Shown here: piece after piece, positions 33,101-42,934 of the stretch
Layout: each line of letters begins with the position of its first letter
How positions within the stretch are numbered: the first letter of the stretch is position 1
DNA from: Paramacrobiotus metropolitanus
Lineage: Eukaryota > Tardigrada > Eutardigrada > Parachela > Macrobiotidae
Assembly (NCBI RefSeq): GCF_019649055.1
Contig: NW_026570254.1
Span: 930,001-994,000, forward strand
Direction of reading: 5' to 3'
DNA: 64,000 nucleotides
Notes under the pieces: model-generated
Database searches by the model: none
The model's input: only the letters and a program-made list of their open reading frames with translations
What the model was told of the DNA's origin: nothing
Translations under genes and position numbers: made by a program

Positions 33101-36100
33101 AGATCCTCTCTCCAAAACGATCGCCGGTGCATGTCAAGTCACCTCCTAGAATCGAACCCGTTAAGCAGCCGGTATACGAAGAAAAGCCTCTGATTATAGA
33201 GCGACCGAAGGCGCCCGTGTATGTACAACCGGTTCATGAAGCTTCGCCAGAGCCGGAACCCCCGACGGAAAGCAACATCGAGGAAGGTGAGGAAGCGGCA
33301 GCAGCGCTTCAGCAGCTAATGGACAGTGATCCGGTCCACGAAGAACCAGTTATTCATATTCCCGACCGGGATGACGGGGCTTACGGCGAGGACGGTATGC
33401 GCGAGACGGAGCTGGCTGCCAGTATAGCCAGTATCGAAGCCGCTCCAGAAGTAAAACCTACTGTTGGTGTCAAAACCCTGGAATCACCGCGGCATGAGGT
33501 GGAGAGGAAACGCGAGCTCCCGGCATCTATGTACGAGCCCGTACCGCAGCCGGAATTCCGACCGATACCAAAGGTAGACGTTGCGCCCGAACAGCGGGAA
33601 CATAGTGCAGCTGCCGCGAAACATGATCACGATCGACATCGCACGAGCACCACAGAGCGTGCGGCACCGGCTGGGTTAGTTCCTCCTGCCGAAGCTGCTG
33701 CCCCGCCGCAGCATATCTCAAAAATGCCCCAGAATGCACCGATCGCGCAGCCGGTCCAAGAAATGCAGTACCATGCGCCGGTGATGCACGGTACAGTTCG
33801 CAATGCCGCGGAAGCCATGTTGATGGAAGAAATGGAGGCGAAGCGTATGAAGAAAAACCGGGAGCCTGAACATCATGTGCAGCCACCGGCGCATCCGATT
33901 ATGCCTCAGAATGTGGGACTTCAGCTGCAGCCGGCCAGTGTGGTGCATCAGTCAACTTCCAAACCTTCACCCATGCAGATGCAACCCTCTGCCCTTTCCC
34001 CCAAGTTTGACCAAGGAAAGATGGAGGAACATTTCGCGCAGATGCAGCGTCCGCACCAGGAAATTAATCCGGCCATGTTCATGCAACAACAGGTAAATAG
34101 TATCGTTTTTGCATTTCGTACAGATGATGGCAGTAATCTAGCACTCTTCTGTTCATATTTCACATACGATGTTTTACAGATGGGTTTTGCTGCTGGTGGC
34201 ATGGCCACATCGCAGGCATTCCGTCCACCGTTGGCTGGATTTCCTCATGGAATGCACGTTCCTGGTCGGGATGAACTGATTGCCCTGCAGCAACAGCAGC
34301 AGCAACAACAGCAACATCCACAACAACAGCAAAATGCATCCGCGCAGCTACAAGGACAGCTGCCACCGCCCCAGGGACATCCAGAATCCAGGGATCGAAA
34401 AAGTAAAAAGCGTAAGGCGAGTGTTGCGGAAGAAAACGTCCAGCAGCATTCCACCCATGTCCCCAATCAGCCGACTATGGATATGCATGCCGCTCGGATG
34501 ATGCTTCAACAACAGGGCCAGTTCACTCCTCAAGGCCAGCAGCTGCTAATGCGGTTCCCGGGCCAGAATATGCCCCAGTTACCACCACAGCAACAGCAGC
34601 AACAGATAGTACACCAGCAGCAGCAGCCGGCGCCATCGCAGTTTCCCCCGCAACAACAACAACAACAGCCTCAGCAGGGCAAACAGCCGATTTTCGGGCC
34701 CGGTTCGCATATGCGTCCACCGTCCGCTGTCCCGTCATCGTCGCATCCTACTAACGACATGGCGCGGGGAAATACCCACGGCCAACCGTCAGGACGTTCG
34801 CATCTTCCCGTACCGTCTCCACATAAGACGGACGGTCACCACGGCACCCCCTCTCCGGTGATCAGCCAGCCCAAATCCAACAGCCATCCGCAGATGCCCA
34901 GTCCGGTACCACCAAGTCCACAAGGAATGCAACCGAGTCCGCAGATGCCGCATCATCACCCGCCGGCACCTGTCGAAGCGACCAAACAGAAATCAGGCGG
35001 CCATCACCATAATCAGTCGCAACAACCGCAGCAGCACCGGATGCAGCCGGTCAGTGCGCATAGTGGAACGCCAGCACCGAATGTGCCTTCCTCGGCATCG
35101 GTTCCCGTTATTATGTCCACGATTGGACGGCCGGCGCAGGCAATGCACCCGCTGCAGGGATTGGCTGGGAACAATAGCGGCGGTTTGGTGATTAACTCTG
35201 CAACCGGTGCACCGATGTTTATTCCTGCTGCCCAACAGCACCACCAGCCGGCTGTTCAGGAGAAGCATCATAAAGAAAATCAACAGGTAATTTAGTAGTT
35301 AAATGTTTTATTGCGGGCAAAAGTTCGTACTGTTCAGTGGTTCCTGTGTGTAGATTCTTCTAAACTGTACATGCTCCATTTGTTAACGTGTGATAATTTC
35401 AGAACACTCGTGCATCCGCCATTCAGTCATCGCAGTCATCATCCCACAGCACTCCGGCTGTACATCACAACCTGCTGCTGGGAGCAGTCACAGCTCTCAT
35501 GGACGAAGTAGTGCAGCAGTGCACGGCCAGTATCCGTCTCAAAGTCAACCGCATCCTAATCCTTCGCCAATGCCGATCGACCCGGCTCACTTCGCCCTGC
35601 TGCAGGGCTTCAATCCCAATGATTCGCGTGCCATGAGTGGTGCTATTGCCAAACTACTACAACATCCTCACCAGCAGAACATGTCAGAGTTCCAAAAAGA
35701 ACAGCATCAGCAGCACCAAGCTCCGTCGCATCCCAACCGACCGGAACCCATCAGTCTGCAGTCATCCGCCGAGAAGAACCGGTCACAGCAGGAAGCCGCC
35801 CGGCACACACCAGCCAACGTTTTGCGGCCGAACAGCACGGTGGCTTTCTCCACGGCGTCCGGTCTCATCCCGGGCGTGGATGTTCCGAGTGCGTTCTTGA
35901 CTCCCCAGTTTGTCTATGGACCTTATGGATTTCCACCGGAGATGGTCCAGGCAGGAGCAATGGACGGTCGACTGCCGTTGGGCATGAACATGGCAGCGTT
36001 TCGCCCGCCGTTTATGGCTTCGGGGCTGTCGGAGGCTAATCTGCAGCAGGCCATGCATGCCGCCGCTCAGGCCGAAATTCGAGGGCACCACCAGAGTGGA

Positions 36101-36952
36101 CATGACAAGCTGGAGCAGTTGCAGCATCTCCAGAGAATGGACAGCGCTAGCGGACATCAGCAGCGCAGCCAGTGGCCATCCGGGATTGCCATGGGTGGTC
36201 TGGCCGCCATGCAGCCGGGACCATCGATGCCAGCAGTGGTAAGAACACTGGAACTACAAATATGGTGCGCATTCGTTACTAACGATCTCGTCATTTTAGA
36301 ATTCCTTCCCAGTAGTCTGGCAGGGACACCTAACGCTCAAGAACGATCAAGCCTTGGTTCGCATGCATATTATTTCAGGAAATCAGGAATTATCGCGGTT
36401 ATCGCTTCCTGGATTTCCTGATCCCAGTCAGAATGTGCTGAAGATATCGCAGCGTATGCGCCTGGAACAGGCCCAACTCGATAGTGTCTCTTCTCGAATG
36501 AACGTACGTTGTATTAAGTAACGGTTTTCGTTGTAGCGGATTCGCTTCATCGACTAATGTTATGTACTGTTTCACAGGATGCAGACGCGCACTGTATATT
36601 AGTGGCTTGTGCTACCGCAAAGTCGGCTGCTGAACAGGCTCATCAGGGCGAAATGTTACGGAATGGATTTGTGAACTATCTCACAGCAAAACAGGCAGCT
36701 GGTATTGTTAACGTTGCCCCGCACGGCCCGAATAGCTCGGTACGTAATAAGACACTCACGAATTGTAGTGTCATGTAGTGTAGACGATGCACAGCATCAC
36801 AGAAGTCTCATTTGCAGATACAATATGTAATTCACATCTTCCCACCATGCGAGTTTTCCAATCAGACCTTGGCCCGCTTTGGACCTAATGTTATGCAGGC
36901 CATAGAGCAGCAGCCGCATCTTTTTGTTGTCATCACTAAAAGCATGGTGTAA
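18127..36952 (+). CDS. spen: Split ends (Spen/SHARP) transcriptional co-repressor
   Basis: This is a nuclear RNA-binding co-repressor scaffold. Exons: 18127-18209, 24298-24759, 26045-26230, 26426-26647, 26873-26991, 27100-27211, 27270-27510, 27756-27881, 27964-28190, 28266-28408, 28483-28596, 28671-32394, 32659-34092, 34180-35286, 35450-36238, 36300-36503, 36578-36739, 36818-36952; about 3196 aa. Four RRMs lie in residues 1-610: MVRESRHLWVGYLPEKI (RRM1, with a Ser/Gly-rich loop insert), LAICVRNLPS, TRTLYVGDLEKGI and TTCIWCDNLPDKIG. The middle is disordered. It has a Glu/Arg/Lys-rich single-helix region (residues ~1366-1502), CtBP-like PQDLSMK and PVDLS motifs, a conserved MYDKIKRR stretch, and Gln/His/Pro-rich segments. 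The C-terminal SPOC domain (from ~3030) has VVWQGHLTLKND, QRMRLEQAQL, YLTAKQAAGIVNV and IFPPCEFS. The exon 9/10 junction is one base off frame, and the exon 15 acceptor is a choice among several AGs. Confidence 0.93.
18210..24297 (+). other. Spen intron 1 (6.1 kb)
   Basis: The GTAAGT donor at 18210 and the GCAG acceptor ending at 24297 join GAA-AG to A-TTT, restoring the RRM1 sequence FERFGPVQSVKLVRD in phase. The intron contains no gene I can support. Overlapping hydrophobic + strand frames at 23089-23301 and 23253-23489 lack any family motif. A run of G lies at 22539-22550. The size suggests room for regulatory elements. Confidence 0.85.
22539..22550. repeat. Poly-G run (12 bp)
   Basis: Twelve consecutive G residues lie within Spen intron 1. 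Such runs are prone to length error in sequencing. Confidence 0.9.
25831..25896. repeat. TTTAG pentamer array, degenerate
   Basis: About eleven imperfect copies of TTTAG, with TTAAG, CTTAG and GTGTG interruptions, lie in the Spen intron between exons 2 and 3. It looks like an ordinary degenerate microsatellite. The unit resembles a telomere-type repeat only loosely. Confidence 0.8.
34288..34332 (+). repeat. Polyglutamine CAG/CAA tract in Spen
   Basis: Mixed CAG and CAA codons encode nine Gln, then His-Pro, then four Gln. Shorter Gln runs follow at about 34587-34670. Mixed codons suggest selection or age against pure-repeat expansion. The tract lies in the disordered part of Spen before the SPOC domain. 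Confidence 0.9.
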
Positions 36953-37755
36953 CTATGACGCCGGTCAACTTGCTGAAGTCCGTGAAGAAGTATCCGCAGT
37001 CTCGTTCATCAACAAATCAAAGCCTCGTACTGCCAGAATTGTAACGATGTTACCCAGAAGTATTCGTAAAATGGATGAGAGATCCATGCAGGATGGATGA
37101 TTCCAGACGAAATCGATACCGAAGCAGCTTACACCCAGGGTCGAGCAGCGAACGATCGGATTTGGTATATGGTTTGCAAATTTTTAAATTTTGTTCTCTC
37201 CGCGAATGAAAACGTCAGTGTGGCTGTCGGTTGGAACGCGGCAGTATTATGTACAGAGAATTGCCCCTACTGGTAACTTATGTTAACAGTTGATTTTACA
37301 ATCATGTGTTCTTGATATTGTATATCGCATATTGTATTTTTATTACGCTTATTTTATTTGCATATTATTTACTTGAATTTTAGTATTATCTGAGTTTTCG
37401 TGTCTGTTGTTCTTTGTTGTATTTTTTCTCAGTGTTTGAGTTTTCAGAGGTATTCAATAAAGGAAAAACCTAGATGGTCGGCCGGGATGGCGGATGGGCA
37501 GTGTTTACGGTAATTTGTAGTTTTACTGACGAAGAGATTTGTTTTTTCTGCTTGCAGAGAGTTAGAATTCGCAAAGACCAACAACAGCCAACAGTGAATC
37601 AAACGCCCAGCAAAAATGCTTGAGCATATATATTAACGCTATTTAATGTTTTAAATAGCCATGCAGATGTATCTTTCTTATTAACAAATAACAACTCACT
37701 TCAACTGAAAAATTAGATAATTTTCTAAAGAAAATCGCGTTGGGGGCAGCTATTT
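36953..37755. other. Convergent 3' regions of spen and M6
   Basis: Only 803 bp separate the two stop codons of these tail-to-tail genes, so their 3' UTRs may overlap. No coding sequence is supported here. TTTATT words at 37339-37344 and 37353-37358 could serve as AATAAA on the minus strand for M6. Confidence 0.6.
37456..37461 (+). terminator. Candidate poly(A) signal for spen
   Basis: AATAAA about 500 nt downstream of the Spen stop codon on the same strand, the first exact match I see. Confidence 0.45.
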
Positions 37756-39519
37756 TCAGGCATTGAACCGAGCTTTTGTCAGCATTTCGAGTTCTCCATC
37801 CTGGAGCGACTGAAAATATTCCAGCTCTTTTTTCTTCAGACTTTCTTTGACATGAACGTAATTTGCAGCCAGACAGATCAAGTAGTGTACCTGAGAAACA
37901 GAAACGCGTATTGCTGCGTTATGTAAGAACGGGATAGAAACATTGATCAATACTCTATAGCTTTCTTAAAGCAAAACCAGTGAAAGGGCATACCAGGCTT
38001 AACACTACAACACCAGCCGAGATCGTTGCTGCCAGATAAATTCCCTGAGTGTTTTTGACAGATTCACACAATCGAATAAAGTCATTTCCACATTTGCTGA
38101 ATTTGTTCATGTCATGATAACCCAAAGTATTTGGGTAGGATGTGTTGGGAAACAAAAAACCTGTAACGATCATGACCTTTCAGTGAACACTGATTTTTTC
38201 AAGCTGATCAGTAAAGATGAGTATCGAATTACCGAAATGTCTGAAAGGAATGCATCGTCCGATATCCGGTGACTCAATGGGCGCATAATCGCACACTTTG
38301 GAATACAAAATGTACACGAACGTCACCAGAAGAAGAAAGGCCAGAATCCCCATCCAAGCCAGATTCAAAATGTAAGTCACCGCCATGCACTGTGAAGAGA
38401 TAAGATATCAAGTACTTAATACTGTTATCCCAACTGGACGTAGTCCGGCACTAACAAGTTTAACGTAAACATCAATACATAATTAGTTGCATAATATTGT
38501 ATTTGTATACTACGCCGACATACTATGGCAATACTGATGCGGCCTCCAATTTTTGCTTGAGATCCATTGAAAACTTGGTCGCGAGTAACTCCGGTGGATC
38601 CAATTCCTATTATTAAGAGCGTTATTGCAACCACCGCCATGCAGACACCGGCAGTTATGAAAACGGTCCTCAAAGTGTCCATCCTGTATAACAAACAGAC
38701 ATTCAACACATGACGTAACGAACAATTTTGATGAGTCCGTAGTACTCTGTACGTACTCTTAAAAAAATCAACACACTTAAAAATTTCCAGAAAGTAATCG
38801 TAGAGATGAAAACGTTTAATAATCCCGAAACCACTGACTTTAATAATCCCGAAGGCTCAGAAGTTTTAAATTATTTTCTTTCCCACAAATGTGAAGATAT
38901 GGCGAGTAGCGTATGCAAACAATAACAAAATCATTACGTGTTGTAGTAGCTGCAGCTAGACATGGTTTCAAGTGATCACCGGAAACCATGCAGACAAATG
39001 TCAGCGATTCGATTAAGTTTATTTGGATGAGATAAGGATGTTGTGGGCAAATTTAGATCGTGAATAACATCTGCTTAGACTACTGCGCTAACTGTGAGAA
39101 GACTCGAATTAAAATGTGTCGTAAATTTATCAACTATGCTTACCAATAAAGTTTCAGCTGAAAGACTTCATTGAACATCTGCAGTGTGTAGGACACTCCG
39201 TTGTACATTTGGGAGCAAAACACTGCCACACCAACAATGCACATTACTGTGGCGATCAGTGAGCCATAGGGCACGCGTGTGTAGCAGTCGTATGCTGAAA
39301 GCGAACAAACAATTTGTTATTCCAAGAGTACTCATTTTGTAGTTATTAAGTTGTAGTTATTAAGATGCATAATTTGAATACAAAACTATGTGACTTGTGT
39401 GTAGTAATGCGAAACTGTTGCAGCCAGTGTATTATAATATGATACATTGCACAGTATATTGTAACATATATAATATTTTGCAACGCATAACATAATTCTG
39501 CAAACTTACCGGAACCCAT
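37756..39519 (-). CDS. M6: PLP/M6-family membrane proteolipid
   Basis: This is a four-pass membrane protein of the myelin proteolipid (PLP/GPM6/M6) family, found at the plasma membrane of neurons and epithelia. Minus-strand exons: 39519-39510, 39294-39144, 38683-38524, 38389-38233, 38160-37994, 37890-37756; 259 aa. The first exon codes only ATG GGT TCC G. The protein opens with CYTRVPYGSLIATVMC, matching the C-x-x-x-x-PYxSLIAT start of M6. Membrane segments lie at about residues 12-30, 57-80, 108-135 and 200-230. The large extracellular loop keeps the expected four cysteines (KVCDYAPI, GRCIPF, SKCGNDF, RLCESV). The last segment reads VHYLICLAANYVHVKE, like VHYLMVLSANWAYVKD of GPM6A, followed by a basic/acidic tail ending ARFNA. 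All junction phases agree. It lies tail-to-tail with spen. Confidence 0.92.
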
Positions 39520-41819
39520 ATTAAATTTTATGATTTTTATCACGAACGACGGTCATCCGAATTACAGCAGAATGGCCTTAGGAGAGTTATTGTCCAACAG
39601 ATTCTAGTTGAATTCGGCAATATACGACTGCTGAAGCACTGCGATATGTTCGATCCCCCACGGAAGGCTGCAATCTAAAACTACACGATGTACACAATCT
39701 TTGCTAATACCGATTTATACACGAATGAATGTCTGTATATTAGGAATTCGGAGCAGACTAACGAATAACAACAATCGAGCAAAAACTACAATAAAATGTT
39801 AAGCAATGTCAGAATGTTTCTCTTCGAGAATTGAATGACGCATCTCGTGCGCGTACTGGAAGTCGTGCACGTATTGTAATTGCATATTCTGCAAGTGCAG
39901 CTAGAGTAGTTCGTAGCAGCTGGACCGGTTGCAGTAATGCATGATTGACTGCTGGCTGCCAGCGAATTATGTCCAGCCCAACATCAACACCTCAGAATCA
40001 TTCAGAACATGCCACATGGCCATCTGGAATGGGATATATAGTTGGCATCCGCTGCATTGACCGCGCGCAGCTCGCCCCGAAATCATTCACAAGGGGCAGT
40101 CAAAAGTTCCAGCTATAAGAGGTACTGTACCTCTATGGACAGTCGATGCCTCGCATACAACGAGCGCAATGAAATCCCTTATGCTATCAGGAAATAAATG
40201 GACTAATAAGGAAGTACCAATTTACTTCGTAAAATAATTTTTTTTATTTATCACAATTATGATTAGGTAGATGCTCAAACTAAGTGCAGTTTTGCTTTTA
40301 TACGAGCGAATATTATTATTATGTGAATATTATTATTATGTGCATAACAATGCCGGCAAATGATAATGACAATAATCTGTGCAAAAACTATGCATGTTTG
40401 TCTTTACCATTGTACTCCCATGACACGATTCGGTCGTTTTTCAACATAGGAAGGTTGATATTTTCTCCAAGGAATATGTCCAGATCAACATGTACATCGA
40501 AGCGAAGTAGAGCTTGCGCGATATGGATTTCAGTTTCAAAAGTAAGACAGAAATCACTCACAGCAACAATGAATCTACGATATAATGCCAATGACACAAA
40601 TCCACCAAAATATCAGAACCGCAGCGTATACGTATCATTGCAATCAAAATCCGAAGTTAAGCGGACGAGCTGATACACAAAACCTACTTAACAGTGAAAA
40701 GTGCTGGTAAAAAAACCCATAACGATAGGATGAATAATTTCGGAGCTAATTTTATCGCTAGTGTACGTGTTCGCTCTGGGATTTGTGATCGCGATCGCAC
40801 GTGAAAATTGTGGTTTATAGACTGAGTTCTATACGGCTGGAATGGAGGGCTTGTACCATAATTTACCTACATAATTTTACACTCGCATTGCTCATACACC
40901 TGCAGCCTGCGCACTTTAATGTTTGCAATCTCTGTTATCACCTCACATAATTCTTTGCTGATTAGTAATTCACACAGGTTTGTCTCAGTTCATAGAGTAC
41001 AAAGGTCATCTTACCGTGTTGGGCTCATGTGTAACATTGGACGTGTAACGTTGGATCTTCACGTGTACCGGTGTACATATTATTTGCACCATTCCAAACC
41101 ATTGTTTCTGTTCGTGCATGATCTTTGACATCTATTTTTAATTTTTTTAAAGCTTAGACTGCAGCTTTTCCGTGTAGGTATTATTGAAATGAGGAACCAT
41201 AACAGTCCAGCTTACATGTTTTCTAAAGCTTACAAATAACTTTAAACGCATTTGACCTGTGTATACAAGTATAGATATGTACATCATCTGTAAAATGTGG
41301 ACTTCCTTTCCCCCAGTTTAGATCTTACTCACAAAACTGAGAAAAGCTGATTAACTCTTGCCATCAGGCCCAACAAAAATTTCCTAGGTTTGCCCACTTA
41401 TTGATCGCAGAATTTTGACGATAATTAACACGAGATGGCAAGCGCCCAAACTTTCCAGATGTTATTGCCGCGGATTTACCACCGACTATTCCATTCCGGG
41501 CGTCGGAGATTCGAATACGATTCTGATCGTGAAACAGAGGAATAATTGAATGTAGAAGCAGACGAACCTACGATGACGTGGAAATGTTTGTTAAACCATA
41601 AACTAACCCAATCACGATAACCGCAGAGAAACGAGTCTTGACCTTAAAAGTGCCAAAAATTATACAACTGAACCCACCAAATTAGGGGTCTTAATTATAG
41701 ACCTTTTACCCATACTTCTATAAAAAACACGTCTGGTCTTTGCATTTACCTTATAACAATAACTTTAGATTTTGAAATAAACTAATCAATAATGACATAA
41801 TTAAAACAGCAACCTATTT
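39520..41819. other. Intergenic, M6 upstream region
   Basis: This should include the M6 promoter. A 17 bp tandem duplication (GAATATTATTATTATGT, twice) sits at 40308-40341. A minus-strand open frame ending at 40388 and a 36-codon plus-strand frame at 41435-41545 (start MASAQTFQML) look compositionally protein-like, but I cannot tie them to a family or a spliced gene. No other feature is supported. Confidence 0.4.
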
Positions 41820-42934
41820 TCAGTATTTCAAAAGAATAACTGTCATGTGCTGACAATTGACGAAATTAACTTGTAACTTACTCGGTCTTGAACCAGCAAG
41901 GGAACTTTTTGGTCGAGCGGCAGGGACTGTGGGTTTTGCTTGCACAATTCGGGTTGCTATTCTCTGAAATATATATGAAAATAATACTTTCCATCGCTCT
42001 AACAATAAAATTAATAATTGCTATTTTTTGGAATTCCGCTGCCCAGCTGGGTGTGTACAGGTGTGTAAATGTACTGTTAAAGCTGACTGTTAATAAGAAT
42101 TAAGAAATAAGAAAAGAAATAAATAAGAAAAGAAAATAAATAAGAAAAAAGAGCGAAAATTTGAATGCGTAGCCTTTTATACTTCTGGCAAAATATGCGC
42201 GACCTCAGACTTGCCATATTGTCTCGTTGCAGGCTGAAGAAATCTTTCGACTGTTTCAGCTCAAATCGGGATCGCAAAGGTCTGGATTCCGCAGGCATCC
42301 GCGAATAGGTCGGCTTAGTATTCTGAATGCGTTCCGCTAGGAAACGGTTGGTTTTCTCGATTTCCCAGTATTTTGAATTATCGAAAGACATATTGATGCG
42401 ATTATTTGATTTCAGCGTGTGACTGAAACGGGACTCCGTGGATAATGTGCGATATATAACAGGCTTAATACTGGGAGAATTCGTCCGCTGTGGTATTCGG
42501 GATGGCGGTGGATCGACGACGCGTTTTTCTCGTGGGCCGAGATTAACTGTGGTAAACTGTTCGTTTTTGGCAGATTTATTCGATAGACCATTCAGTTTGG
42601 GCCACATTCCACGGTCGTGCGAAGTGCTACGCAATGACTGGTTCGCACCGGAAGTAGCACTCGTTGACGGCGAAGGCGGTCTCCGGGCAACAAGGGAAGC
42701 GTTATTATTTAGATTACTCGATTTAACGGGGGAAAATCGTCCACCGTGTTTAACTGGTACACCGGAGATGGGCTGGACAGCTGCGGACTTTGAGGAATCT
42801 GGGCGTACATTTTGATGGCCTTCGTTTCGGCGCAGAACAACCGTTTTCTTCAAATCGGTTCGACGGGAATGGTTTGCATTCTGGTGTCCACTTTTGAAAT
42901 TTTTCTCGGCATTAATGCTGGTTGGGTCTGCCAT
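41820..42934 (-). CDS. CFAP97/hemingway-domain protein
   Basis: This is probably a cilium- or microtubule-associated protein. Exon 1 starts at the ATG at 42934. About 180 basic, Ser/Asn/Pro-rich residues, likely disordered, come first. Then comes NMSFDNSKYWEIEKTNRFL, TKPTYSRMPAESRPL and SLQRDNMASLRSRI, resembling the CFAP97 (Hmw) domain pattern KP-x-x-x-x-x-P...I-x-RDN-x-x-L. The frame stays open to 42077, but its end is an A/T-rich simple repeat giving an implausible F/L/I-rich tail, so it probably splices. GTATAA just after TGCCAGAA is the best donor seen, near 42178. A minus-strand frame at about 41963-41820 containing RIVQAKPTVPAARPKSS, preceded by a TTTCAG, is a possible last exon. The domain call is by eye and moderate; the 3' structure is uncertain. 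Confidence 0.5.
42094..42156. repeat. A/G-rich simple repeat (AAATAAG-type)
   Basis: Degenerate repeats of AAATAAGAAAAG lie just 3' of the CFAP97-like exon. This argues that the hydrophobic tail read there on the minus strand is not protein. Confidence 0.75.

Noticed and set aside
41435-41545. 36-codon ORF starting MASAQTFQML
   Set aside because: Charged and neat-looking but too short, isolated, and without family evidence.
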